From contig JAISVR010000010.1 of the NCBI GenBank assembly GCA_031271465.1, forward strand, positions 59,707 to 123,706: 64,000 nucleotides of DNA, in the 5' to 3' direction. Positions 8,474 to 16,733 of the stretch are shown piece after piece. The position numbers and the translations under genes were made by a program. This DNA comes from Prevotellaceae bacterium. GTDB taxonomy: Bacteria; Bacteroidota; Bacteroidia; Bacteroidales; Paludibacteraceae. Numbering within the stretch: position 1 is the stretch's first letter; each line of letters starts with the position of its first letter. Below the pieces are notes generated by a model. The model saw nothing but the letters and a program-made list of their open reading frames with translations. It was not told the DNA's origin and made no database searches.

Positions 8474-11400
8474 TTAATATTCGCCAACAGATATAATTTG
8501 ACCGATATGATTTACTCGAATTTTGACAATTTTATCCAAACCTTTCGAACTGCGAAAGTCAGTCCAAGTAATACCTTTTAGATTTGCCGAAAAATCTGCA
8601 ACCGTTGTTTCTAAATGATGGCGGAATACATAGTTTTTATGTGAAAATTTCTGTACCCTAAACAAATTTGGACTAATCAACGCATAATTTTCCGGATTAA
8701 GCAAATCAACTTCTTTCGGATTAAATCCTGTTGTTGTGTTTGGGAACACAAAATATTCGTTTTGTTTCATAGAAAAAAGAAACTCATAACCTTCTGATTT
8801 TTTATAATCCTTATCAATAATTGATATTCCTGTGTTTCGGCGAGCAACGGCTTCAAAGAATGATACAACCTGCTCATCCAAATTTCCGTCTGCCTTGCGG
8901 AAAACAGCAATATGATGATTGTTTGAAGTGCTCACAAAATCAACTGCTTGCGTGTTGCCGTTTTCGTCTAAAATTAAATTACCATCTTTATCGCGTTTGT
9001 CGTGCAGACTTTCGGCATTGCTAATGCCCGAAATCGTTACTCGTTTGATAGAGATTTTCTTTTCTTTGTTGAGCCAAATCGGATTTTCTTCCAAGTTTGA
9101 AAATGCTTTTTTGGCATCGCCATTAAATTCATTCAAGCGATTTCTTAAAATTTCTTGAATACCTTTATCAATCACTTTATCCAATTTCAAATCGGGCGAA
9201 ATTTCTTTACGAATAGTATAGACTGTTTTATATTCAACTCTTTTTTTGCCTGTTTTCTTGTCAGTTTTTACCTCCGGTTGTTTTATGCTACCATAAATTG
9301 TTTCATTATGTAACTGTCCTCGTGGCGTTTGCTGAATTTTCCTGTTCGTTCCACTTGCTTTTTTTGTGGTATTGATATTTTGCGTAACTACTTTATTTTT
9401 CGCTTTGATGGAAATCAGTGTATTTTCCAAATGTTTTTTTGCTTCGGCTCTAAATTCGCCCAACGCAAAAGGAGGTTTGAAAAGCAATTTCCCCTTATCG
9501 TTTCTGTAAAGTTCTTTCTGCTCAATGCCGTAAATGCTTGAACTGCGGTCGCTGCGTGCATTCAAATTGTTGAGATATTGAATAATACTTCGTTTGGTAA
9601 ATGCCACAGTGAGCGCATCCATTGCGTGGTGGCGATGGTCGTTGCGCTTTGTCCAATCTTTAATTCGGCGAATGCGATGCCCTTCTTCGTTAGTAAATTC
9701 TTCGGTCAAGCCGAGATTTTTGTATTTTTCCCAATTCAACTCTTTCATCACATCGACCAACTGCCAATCTTCGCGAAGGCGGTCGGTAACAGAACCGGTG
9801 GACGAAACCACAAAGCGCACCAAATCTTCGAGCATCGTTTTGGCGTACTTGGCAATGTATTGCGTATCGCCCAAATCGCGATTGAGAAATCCATCGGGAA
9901 TATCTTTTTCGGTTGTCTTGAGTTTTTTGAGTTTGCCCCGCTTGTCTTTAAACAGCATTTCAATACGCTTTAAATAATCTTCTAATCCATTTTCACTGTA
10001 TTTTTCCTTGACAAAATCGTAAGCAGTTTTATTGCCTTTTTCAATATTTATAGTTCTGGATTCCAATGTTTTATTTGAAAAACTATCATCAAAAAGTCGT
10101 GATTGCGGAATAATATGCTCAATATCGAAATCGCCACTAAAAAGTTTTGCAGGCGAAATCTCAACATTTGAATACAAAGTTTTGTAAGCATTGGGTGCAA
10201 GTTCAAGCCAAAGTTTATACCTGATTATATCGTTTCGGCTAACTGATGACAAGCCAAATTGTCCACCTTCAGAAAGCGGTTTTGTAAGAATCTTCCGATA
10301 TTCTTCGTGCGCTCTTGTGGTTTCGCCAATGGATTTTGTTAATTCTTCGCGCTCTTTGGCAGATTTTTTCAGTTCGCGCGCTAACTCAATGCGAATTTCG
10401 TCAGGTTTTCCTAATCGTGGGTCTGCAATAATTGAATTTACCACATTTATCATTTGATTGAGAATTTTCTCAACCACAGGATTACGCAGGGAATTTTTCG
10501 GCAAGATTTCGAGTTTGTCTTTGTAAATTTTATTGTCGAGTTCTTCTTTAGTCAAAGATGACTTTGAATGTTTGCCGTAACCTGCATATTCAACGGCAAC
10601 ATCATATTTATTTCCCTCTTTCAAATAGGGCAAAATTTTCTTGATTGCCTTTGCCGAAAGACTGCCGTAATCGTCTTGAAAAGCAATATTGGATAGTTGG
10701 CTTGCGATTTCATTGTTATAGCCGAATTTTTCGGTTAATTTTTTAGCAAGGTCAGTATTTTCGCCTTCCCAAGAATACAGTAAATGCCATAAATCAAACA
10801 ATAATTCTTCCGATAAATCGCCGAGAATGTTGACTAATTTTGCTCTCGTGATATTGCCCTGTACTTTTTCTTTAAAATTAAATGAGATATTTTTTGCAGT
10901 ACTTTTATCAAACAAAATATCTGTTATTTCCTTAACTGATAGCGATTCAACGCATTGCAATTTATTGAACAAAAGTTGTTTTTCGTCTTCGTCTAATATT
11001 CGTATTTCACCTGTCGATTTGTCTGTAAACTCCAAATTATTCAGCACCTGCCAAATCTTAAATTCCTGAAATAACGGCGACGAACGCGGGATTACGCGGC
11101 TACCAATCGTTTTTGTCTTATTTTTTTCATCAATTTCCACTTCAATTTTTCGACTTTCAAACTCGCAAAAACTAATCAAGCCTTTTTGGCTTTTCAATCT
11201 TCTTTGATAGAAAATAATAATATCGCGGATTTCGTTTTTCAATTCTTCGGTCAATTCCGAATGATAGTTGGCTTGCTTATCCCAAATCGTATTAAATTCG
11301 TCCAAGTAATCTTGCCGGTAAAATACCATATTGCGCAAACTTGCATTCGGATTTTTCGCCAAAATTGCCATTTGATATTGTCCGACGGTTTGTTTGTTGA

Positions 11401-12298
11401 AATAAAGTTCTTTACTTCTGTCTGAAATCTCCCCTAAATAACCGCTCGAATTGTTGATTTGACCATTCACTTTTTGGAGAACGACAGCTAAACTTTCCAA
11501 ATCCATTTTTTCGGAAAGTGCTTTAGCTCGCCAAGCAAAATTTTCTTTTTTCAATTCTTCACCTTTTGTTGTTCGTGCTACGCCAACAATGTTAAATGGC
11601 TCTTTGCAAATAGCCCAAGTTGCTTTTTCGTTTTTTCCTCGTAGATTTTCTTTTAATTCGTCTGTCAAAATTTCAGGATAGAATTCTTTTTGTTTTGTCC
11701 AAATTTTATCAAATTCAGCCTGCAAATCCGAGCGATAAAAATCCGGTAAATATTTTTTGCCTTCAAGTAGAAGTTGCAAACAAAATTGTCCGGGCGTAAG
11801 ATTTTCGTTGTAAAGTATTTTGGCAACTTCCATTCCGTCAATCAGTTGCCCTTCGTCTTGCCCTTTCGCTTTGCGACTGCTTTTATAACCGCGTTTTTTA
11901 TTTATCATCAACAAAACACGCGCAAATTCTTCCAAACTTATTTCTTCCGTTGCCGCTTTTGAACGCAAACGATAAGTTTCAAAAGTAGTACGGTTGCCAT
12001 TTTCCGACAAAATTGTTTCGTCAGAAATAAAACCGTTTTCTTTGAGAATCTCGACTAAATTTTCGCGGCGAAGTTTGTAACGGTGGAGATTACGGCGCAT
12101 ACTGCGTTTGAGTGTCCGGTCGGCATTAGTAGTAATACTTTTTCCTTTCTCGAAATTCTGCTGTTCGTCAACAGTTAATGGATTTACGCGTACTCCCAAT
12201 TGAATAATGGAAGATTTTTCTTCACTGTTTTCTGCTTCGTTTACCAATGCCCAACCAATCGAATTTGTACCCAAATCCAAACCTAAAATCTTTTTCAT
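8474..12298 (-). CDS. cas9: CRISPR-associated endonuclease Cas9 (type II-C)
   Basis: 1274 aa RNA-guided DNA endonuclease. RuvC-I is at the N-terminus (GLDLGTNSIGWAL, catalytic Asp8). The Arg-rich bridge helix is at about 60-90 (RTLKRSMRRNLHRYKLRR). RuvC-II is IRIELAREL with Glu638. The HNH domain has DFDIEHIIPQS with Asp725 and catalytic His728, and Asn751. RuvC-III is HRHHAMDAL with His891 and Asp894. All catalytic residues are present, so the protein should be active. The II-C call rests on the cas9-cas1-cas2 content without csn2 or cas4, and on the 46-nt repeat. The length is between classic compact II-C (about 1050) and larger Bacteroidetes members (about 1400). The start codon follows a candidate promoter by 27 bp. 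Confidence 0.99.
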   Translation of the reverse strand: MKKILGLDLGTNSIGWALVNEAENSEEKSSIIQLGVRVNPLTVDEQQNFEKGKSITTNADRTLKRSMRRNLHRYKLRRENLVEILKENGFISDETILSENGNRTTFETYRLRSKAATEEISLEEFARVLLMINKKRGYKSSRKAKGQDEGQLIDGMEVAKILYNENLTPGQFCLQLLLEGKKYLPDFYRSDLQAEFDKIWTKQKEFYPEILTDELKENLRGKNEKATWAICKEPFNIVGVARTTKGEELKKENFAWRAKALSEKMDLESLAVVLQKVNGQINNSSGYLGEISDRSKELYFNKQTVGQYQMAILAKNPNASLRNMVFYRQDYLDEFNTIWDKQANYHSELTEELKNEIRDIIIFYQRRLKSQKGLISFCEFESRKIEVEIDEKNKTKTIGSRVIPRSSPLFQEFKIWQVLNNLEFTDKSTGEIRILDEDEKQLLFNKLQCVESLSVKEITDILFDKSTAKNISFNFKEKVQGNITRAKLVNILGDLSEELLFDLWHLLYSWEGENTDLAKKLTEKFGYNNEIASQLSNIAFQDDYGSLSAKAIKKILPYLKEGNKYDVAVEYAGYGKHSKSSLTKEELDNKIYKDKLEILPKNSLRNPVVEKILNQMINVVNSIIADPRLGKPDEIRIELARELKKSAKEREELTKSIGETTRAHEEYRKILTKPLSEGGQFGLSSVSRNDIIRYKLWLELAPNAYKTLYSNVEISPAKLFSGDFDIEHIIPQSRLFDDSFSNKTLESRTINIEKGNKTAYDFVKEKYSENGLEDYLKRIEMLFKDKRGKLKKLKTTEKDIPDGFLNRDLGDTQYIAKYAKTMLEDLVRFVVSSTGSVTDRLREDWQLVDVMKELNWEKYKNLGLTEEFTNEEGHRIRRIKDWTKRNDHRHHAMDALTVAFTKRSIIQYLNNLNARSDRSSSIYGIEQKELYRNDKGKLLFKPPFALGEFRAEAKKHLENTLISIKAKNKVVTQNINTTKKASGTNRKIQQTPRGQLHNETIYGSIKQPEVKTDKKTGKKRVEYKTVYTIRKEISPDLKLDKVIDKGIQEILRNRLNEFNGDAKKAFSNLEENPIWLNKEKKISIKRVTISGISNAESLHDKRDKDGNLILDENGNTQAVDFVSTSNNHHIAVFRKADGNLDEQVVSFFEAVARRNTGISIIDKDYKKSEGYEFLFSMKQNEYFVFPNTTTGFNPKEVDLLNPENYALISPNLFRVQKFSHKNYVFRHHLETTVADFSANLKGITWTDFRSSKGLDKIVKIRVNHIGQIISVGEY

Positions 12299-12324
12299 TT
12301 TGAAATTATTTTTAAAAAATTATA

Positions 12325-12332
12325 CAAATGTA
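12325..12332 (-). promoter_or_regulatory. Candidate -7 box for cas9
   Basis: On the minus strand the bases read TACATTTG, matching TAnnTTTG, 27 bp before the cas9 start. No convincing -33 TTG lies at the right distance, so this promoter could be weak or activated. Alternative minus-strand -7-like boxes lie in the palindromes at 12408-12429 and 12560-12580. Confidence 0.4.
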
Positions 12333-12407
12333 GTGTTTCTTGAATATTAATATATATCTTTACAAGCAATATTGTAAAACAATAGGAAAATTATTCTCTT
12401 TAATTTT

Positions 12408-12429
12408 TTATTGGGGTCCAAACCAATAA
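12408..12429. promoter_or_regulatory. Hairpin with GTCCAAA loop upstream of cas9 (1)
   Basis: TTATTGG and CCAATAA form a 7-bp stem around GGTCCAAA. A second hairpin at 12560-12580 has a different stem but the same loop core, suggesting a shared recognition element. Confidence 0.5.
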
Positions 12430-12482
12430 TATTTGTGAAACCAAAACCAAATACTTAGAAAAAAGTTTTATTTGTATTTAAA

Positions 12483-12504
12483 CGCTTTTGTACATAATAA
12501 AACT
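12483..12504 (-). promoter_or_regulatory. Candidate self-target of the long-form tracrRNA
   Basis: Read on the minus strand, these 22 bases equal the guide-like sequence at 12617-12638 except for one base (15 from the repeat-proximal end). They lie about 185 bp upstream of the cas9 start. The bases just 3' of the protospacer on the minus strand read TTTAAATACA; the PAM of this Cas9 is unknown. Confidence 0.7.
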
Positions 12505-12528
12505 TTGAGAAAAGAAAATTAAGCATAA

Positions 12529-12536
12529 TGATTTTG
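12529..12536 (+). promoter_or_regulatory. Candidate promoter for long-form tracrRNA
   Basis: TGATTTTG differs from TAnnTTTG at one fixed position and has TTTG at 12504-12507, 21 nt upstream. Transcripts from here would include the hairpin, guide and degenerate repeat before the tracrRNA body. It overlaps the edge of the candidate self-target. Confidence 0.35.
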
Positions 12537-12559
12537 ATTTGAATTCCAACCTCACATCT

Positions 12560-12580
12560 ATTTAGTGTCCAAAACTAAAT
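12560..12580. promoter_or_regulatory. Hairpin with GTCCAAA loop upstream of cas9 (2)
   Basis: ATTTAGT and ACTAAAT form a perfect 7-bp stem around GTCCAAA. On the minus strand the site contains TAGTTTTG (12570-12577), a match to the -7 consensus, so it may be a cas9 promoter with an overlapping operator. Confidence 0.5.
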
Positions 12581-12616
12581 GCCTATTGTTTTATTTTAAT
12601 ACATAACATAACGCAC

Positions 12617-12660
12617 AGTTTTACTATGTACAAAAGCGGTTGTGAATTTCTTCCTAAATA
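12617..12660 (+). ncRNA. Guide-like segment plus degenerate repeat (5' part of long tracrRNA)
   Basis: 12617-12638 is the guide-like sequence with an inverted copy at 12483-12504. It is immediately followed at 12639 by GTTGTGAATT, identical to the first ten bases of the CRISPR repeat; 16 of the first 22 repeat positions are kept overall. This degenerate repeat can pair with the tracr anti-repeat 70-95 nt downstream: 12639-12652 with 12720-12733 gives 14 consecutive pairs including two G-U. The result is a guide-repeat-antirepeat-tracr layout in one molecule. Confidence 0.65.
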
Positions 12661-12674
12661 AATTAAAAAACATT

Positions 12675-12706
12675 TTTGCATTATAAGAAGTATTGTCTTA
12701 TTTTTG
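12675..12706 (+). promoter_or_regulatory. Promoter of short tracrRNA
   Basis: TTTG at 12675-12678 and TATTTTTG at 12699-12706 are spaced 20 nt and match the Bacteroidetes promoter. The predicted start, about 12711-12714, coincides with the beginning of the anti-repeat. Confidence 0.75.
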
Positions 12707-12710
12707 CCGT

Positions 12711-12787
12711 ACAATTTGTAAGGAATTCACAATAAGGATTATTCCGTTGTGAAAACATGTAAGGCGGGAGGGAGACCTCTCGCTTTT
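12711..12787 (+). ncRNA. tracrRNA
   Basis: Bases 12710-12732 are an exact 23-nt complement of CRISPR repeat positions 2-24, the anti-repeat that pairs with crRNA and loads Cas9. It is followed by a small hairpin (GGA / TCC near 12737-12745) and a strong GC-rich stem (12764-12771 with 12776-12783, GAGA loop) ending in TTTT. A second hairpin with a T7 tract at 12853-12885 could end a longer form. It is encoded on the strand opposite cas9, beyond its 5' end. Confidence 0.93.
12764..12787 (+). terminator. Intrinsic terminator of tracrRNA
   Basis: GCGGGAGG and CCTCTCGC pair (one G-U) around GAGA, followed by TTTT. Confidence 0.85.
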
Positions 12788-12852
12788 ATTATACACTTAA
12801 ATGTTTCACGAACACAATAGAAATAACTTTTTTGTTAGTAAAACATTCGTTT

Positions 12853-12885
12853 TGCCTCTCGTACGATAACGGGAGGCATTTTTTT
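12853..12885 (+). terminator. Second terminator downstream of tracrRNA
   Basis: TGCCTCTCGT and ACGGGAGGCA form a 10-bp stem (one G-U) followed by seven T. It ends + strand transcription just before convergent menC. Confidence 0.85.
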
Positions 12886-12907
12886 GTTCAATGCCTAATT
12901 GCAAAGT

Positions 12908-13930
12908 TTAAACTTTATACATTAAAGAACCATTTTCAACAATAAGCAGAGAAGGTATATTATTGCCAAAAACACTCCCGGTACCCAATCCTTGAGGCAA
13001 TGGATTATTTTTGATAAAAGTCCATTGTGCAATGGCATTTAACCCGATGTTCGATTCGAGGGCAGAAGTTGCCCACCATTTTATGCCCAAGCTTTCGGCA
13101 AGAGAAATCCATTCGTCGGAAGCAGCAAAGCCGCCCAATAGCGAAGGTTTTAGAATGATGTATTGCGGCAAAATATATTGCAAGAGTTTTTGTTTTTCGG
13201 CAATAAGATGGATGCCGATAAGCTCTTCGTCGAGAGCAATGGCGATGGGCGATTTTCGGCAAAGAAGGGCAGTTTTTTCGATTTCCCCTTGTTTTAGAGG
13301 CTGTTCGATGGAATGAATGCGATATTGAGCCAATGCCAGCAAGCGTTCCAAAGCCTCTTCGGGCGGGAAACCGCCGTTGGCATCAAGGCGGAGTTCTATC
13401 TCGGGGAAATTTCTACGAAGCTGTGCAACAAAATACAATTCCTCGTCGAAATCGAGTGCACCCACCTTCATTTTCAGGACGCGAAACCCTGTTTTAAATT
13501 TCTCTTCCGCCAGTTGCCACATGCTGTCGAAATCGCCCATCCAAATCAGCCCGTTGATAGGGATAGCAGCTTTCCCTTCGGTAAACGGAGAGGGGAAAAG
13601 CAGTTGCCGACCACCGTTTTGCAGGTCGATCCAAGCACATTCGAGGGCAAAGCGCAGGGCGGGAAAATCTTCCGGTTGAAAGTTGAAAGCCGAAAGTTGA
13701 AAGTTGTCGTTGTTGATTACTTCAACCGTTTGCGCAATCACCTCTTCCAATTCGGGTACATCATCGATACTCAGGCGGGGTATAATGGAACATTCGCCCA
13801 CACCAACTACAGCGGGGTTATCATTTTCCCACAAAGAAATAAACCAACTGTCTTTTTCGGTTAAAACACCTCGTGAAGTGCCACCCGGAAAGTTAAATTT
13901 CAGTGTATGTTTTCTAAAAGAAGCCCGCAT
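12908..13930 (-). CDS. menC: o-Succinylbenzoate synthase MenC
   Basis: Dehydrates SHCHC to o-succinylbenzoate in menaquinone synthesis. 340 aa of the enolase superfamily: the catalytic Lys is in VLKMKVG, metal ligands in LRLDANGGF, SIEQPL and ALDEEL, and the second Lys region in YIILKPSLLGGF. It follows menB by 29 bp. Residues about 75-85 (FQLSAFNFQPED) are encoded by four 7-bp GAAAGTT-type units, probably a tolerated insertion in the loop before the barrel domain. Sequence identity to a known MenC was not measured. Confidence 0.92.
   Translation of the reverse strand: MRASFRKHTLKFNFPGGTSRGVLTEKDSWFISLWENDNPAVVGVGECSIIPRLSIDDVPELEEVIAQTVEVINNDNFQLSAFNFQPEDFPALRFALECAWIDLQNGGRQLLFPSPFTEGKAAIPINGLIWMGDFDSMWQLAEEKFKTGFRVLKMKVGALDFDEELYFVAQLRRNFPEIELRLDANGGFPPEEALERLLALAQYRIHSIEQPLKQGEIEKTALLCRKSPIAIALDEELIGIHLIAEKQKLLQYILPQYIILKPSLLGGFAASDEWISLAESLGIKWWATSALESNIGLNAIAQWTFIKNNPLPQGLGTGSVFGNNIPSLLIVENGSLMYKV
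13678..13705. repeat. Heptamer repeat inside menC
   Basis: Four head-to-tail copies of GAAAGTT (the second GAAAGCC) inside the coding region. The same heptamer forms a longer tract in menD. Seven is not a multiple of three, so gain or loss of one unit shifts frame. Confidence 0.85.
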
Positions 13931-13959
13931 GACTTTTAAACTTTATAAACTGGTTTTTC

Positions 13960-14775
13960 TCACGGAAATTTAGGGAATTGCGTAAAATCAGGTGAGCGTT
14001 TTTCAAGAAAAGCATGTTTTCCTTCCTGCGCCTCTTCCATAAGATAATACATCAAAGTAGCATCGCCGGCAAACTCCATCAATCCCGCCTGTCCGTCGAG
14101 TTCGGCATTCATGGCGCGCTTAATCATGCGCAGGGCGGTATGGCTGCGGCTAAGCATAGTTTTACACCAGTCTACGGTGGTATTTTCGAGTTCGACAAGC
14201 GGTACAACCGTGTTTACAAGTCCCATGTCGAGAGCCTCCTGTGCCGAATATTGCCGGCAGAGAAACCAAATTTCGCGCGCCTTTTTTTGCCCCACAATCC
14301 GTGCCAGATACGACGATCCGAAACCGGCATCGAAACTGCCAACCTTGGGTCCTGTTTGTCCGAAAATAGCGTTTTCGGAAGCTATCGACAAGTCGCACAC
14401 CACATGCAATACATGTCCGCCGCCAATGGCATAACCGTTTACCATAGCCACCACGGGTTTGGGCAGCGAACGGATTTTGCGGTGCAGGTCGAGTACATTC
14501 AAGCGAGGTACGCCATCGGCGTCGATGTAGCCGCCAAAACCTTTTACGCGCTGGTCGCCGCCGGAACAAAATGCCTTGTCGCCTTCGCCGGTAAGTACTA
14601 CCACCCCGATGTCTGTGCGTTCGCGGCAGATTTCGAACGCGTCGAGCATTTCGTTTATTGTTTGCGGACGAAATGCGTTGCGTACCTCGGGGCGACAAAT
14701 TGTTAGCTTTGCTATTCCTTCAAAAAATTCAAACCGAATGTCGGTGTAGTTCTTAATTTTTTCCCAGTTTCTCAT
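13960..14775 (-). CDS. menB: 1,4-Dihydroxy-2-naphthoyl-CoA synthase MenB
   Basis: Crotonase-family enzyme closing the naphthoate ring in menaquinone synthesis. 271 aa. [12 protein letters not shown] forms part of the oxyanion hole region, [23 protein letters not shown] is the family core, and [23 protein letters not shown] is specific to MenB. The gene starts divergently from gdhA, with 197 bp between, and leads into menC, so the two are likely one transcript. Confidence 0.97.
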   Translation of the reverse strand: MRNWEKIKNYTDIRFEFFEGIAKLTICRPEVRNAFRPQTINEMLDAFEICRERTDIGVVVLTGEGDKAFCSGGDQRVKGFGGYIDADGVPRLNVLDLHRKIRSLPKPVVAMVNGYAIGGGHVLHVVCDLSIASENAIFGQTGPKVGSFDAGFGSSYLARIVGQKKAREIWFLCRQYSAQEALDMGLVNTVVPLVELENTTVDWCKTMLSRSHTALRMIKRAMNAELDGQAGLMEFAGDATLMYYLMEEAQEGKHAFLEKRSPDFTQFPKFP

Positions 14776-14893
14776 TAAATTTATAAGTTTACGAATTTAC
14801 AATTTGAGTAGAAAACATGCAAAAAAGCCGTTTTTTTCTACTTTTAGTCATTTTTTTTTGCAAAGTATTATTTTTTCGAGCAAATTAATAACA

Positions 14894-16325
<1,432 letters not shown>

Positions 16326-16352
16326 AATCTGTACGATTAATACAATAACAGC

Positions 16353-16480
16353 GAGGCTGTCTAAAAAGTTCTTCTTAAGCATATCGTCGCGGGCTTGACC
16401 CGTATCTCCTGTAGATAACAGGAAATCTTTATGCGATACCGTGTCGAGCACGGGGAATGACGGACTTTTTAGACAGCTTC
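16353..16480. repeat. Inverted-repeat element after gdhA
   Basis: The 17-bp arms at 16353-16369 and 16464-16480 (GCTGTCTAAAAAGT / ACTTTTTAGACAGC core) enclose about 94 bp containing a REP-like CGGGCTTGACCCG palindrome. The right arm is followed by TTTTTT, so it could also end gdhA transcription. Confidence 0.7.
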
Positions 16481-16490
16481 GTTTTTTATA

Positions 16491-16655
16491 TGCTTCTCCG
16501 CAATATTACCCCAAAAGCAATATTTAGCTTCGCTGAACGCTGTTTCGGTGCTATGCACTTGAATATGTACTATTTTTTTTATTGCTACAACTATTTACGG
16601 CACGCTGAGCTTTTATTACAAAATAGGATAGCTGCAGCGCAGCATAAATCTTTGT
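16491..16655 (+). repeat. Dispersed 165-bp repeat, copy 1
   Basis: Closely resembles the reverse complement of 53410-53573, over nearly its whole length. It contains several short palindromes built on GGTGCTATGCACC-, GGCACGCTGTGCC- and AGCTGCAACGCAGC-type cores. There is no coding capacity. It fills the gap between gdhA and menD, where no gene is seen. Confidence 0.75.
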
Positions 16656-16733
16656 AGTCAATAATTATCTCAATAAAGAAGTTGCGGAGCTGCATAATAT
16701 TATGTTGGGTAATTTTGCAGATAAGTATATTTT

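Noticed and set aside
12617..12638. Guide-like segment as a plain inverted repeat or MITE end
   Set aside because: Not fully excluded, but the abrupt junction with a degenerate CRISPR repeat exactly at the guide's 3' end, facing the tracr anti-repeat, is better explained by a guide RNA.
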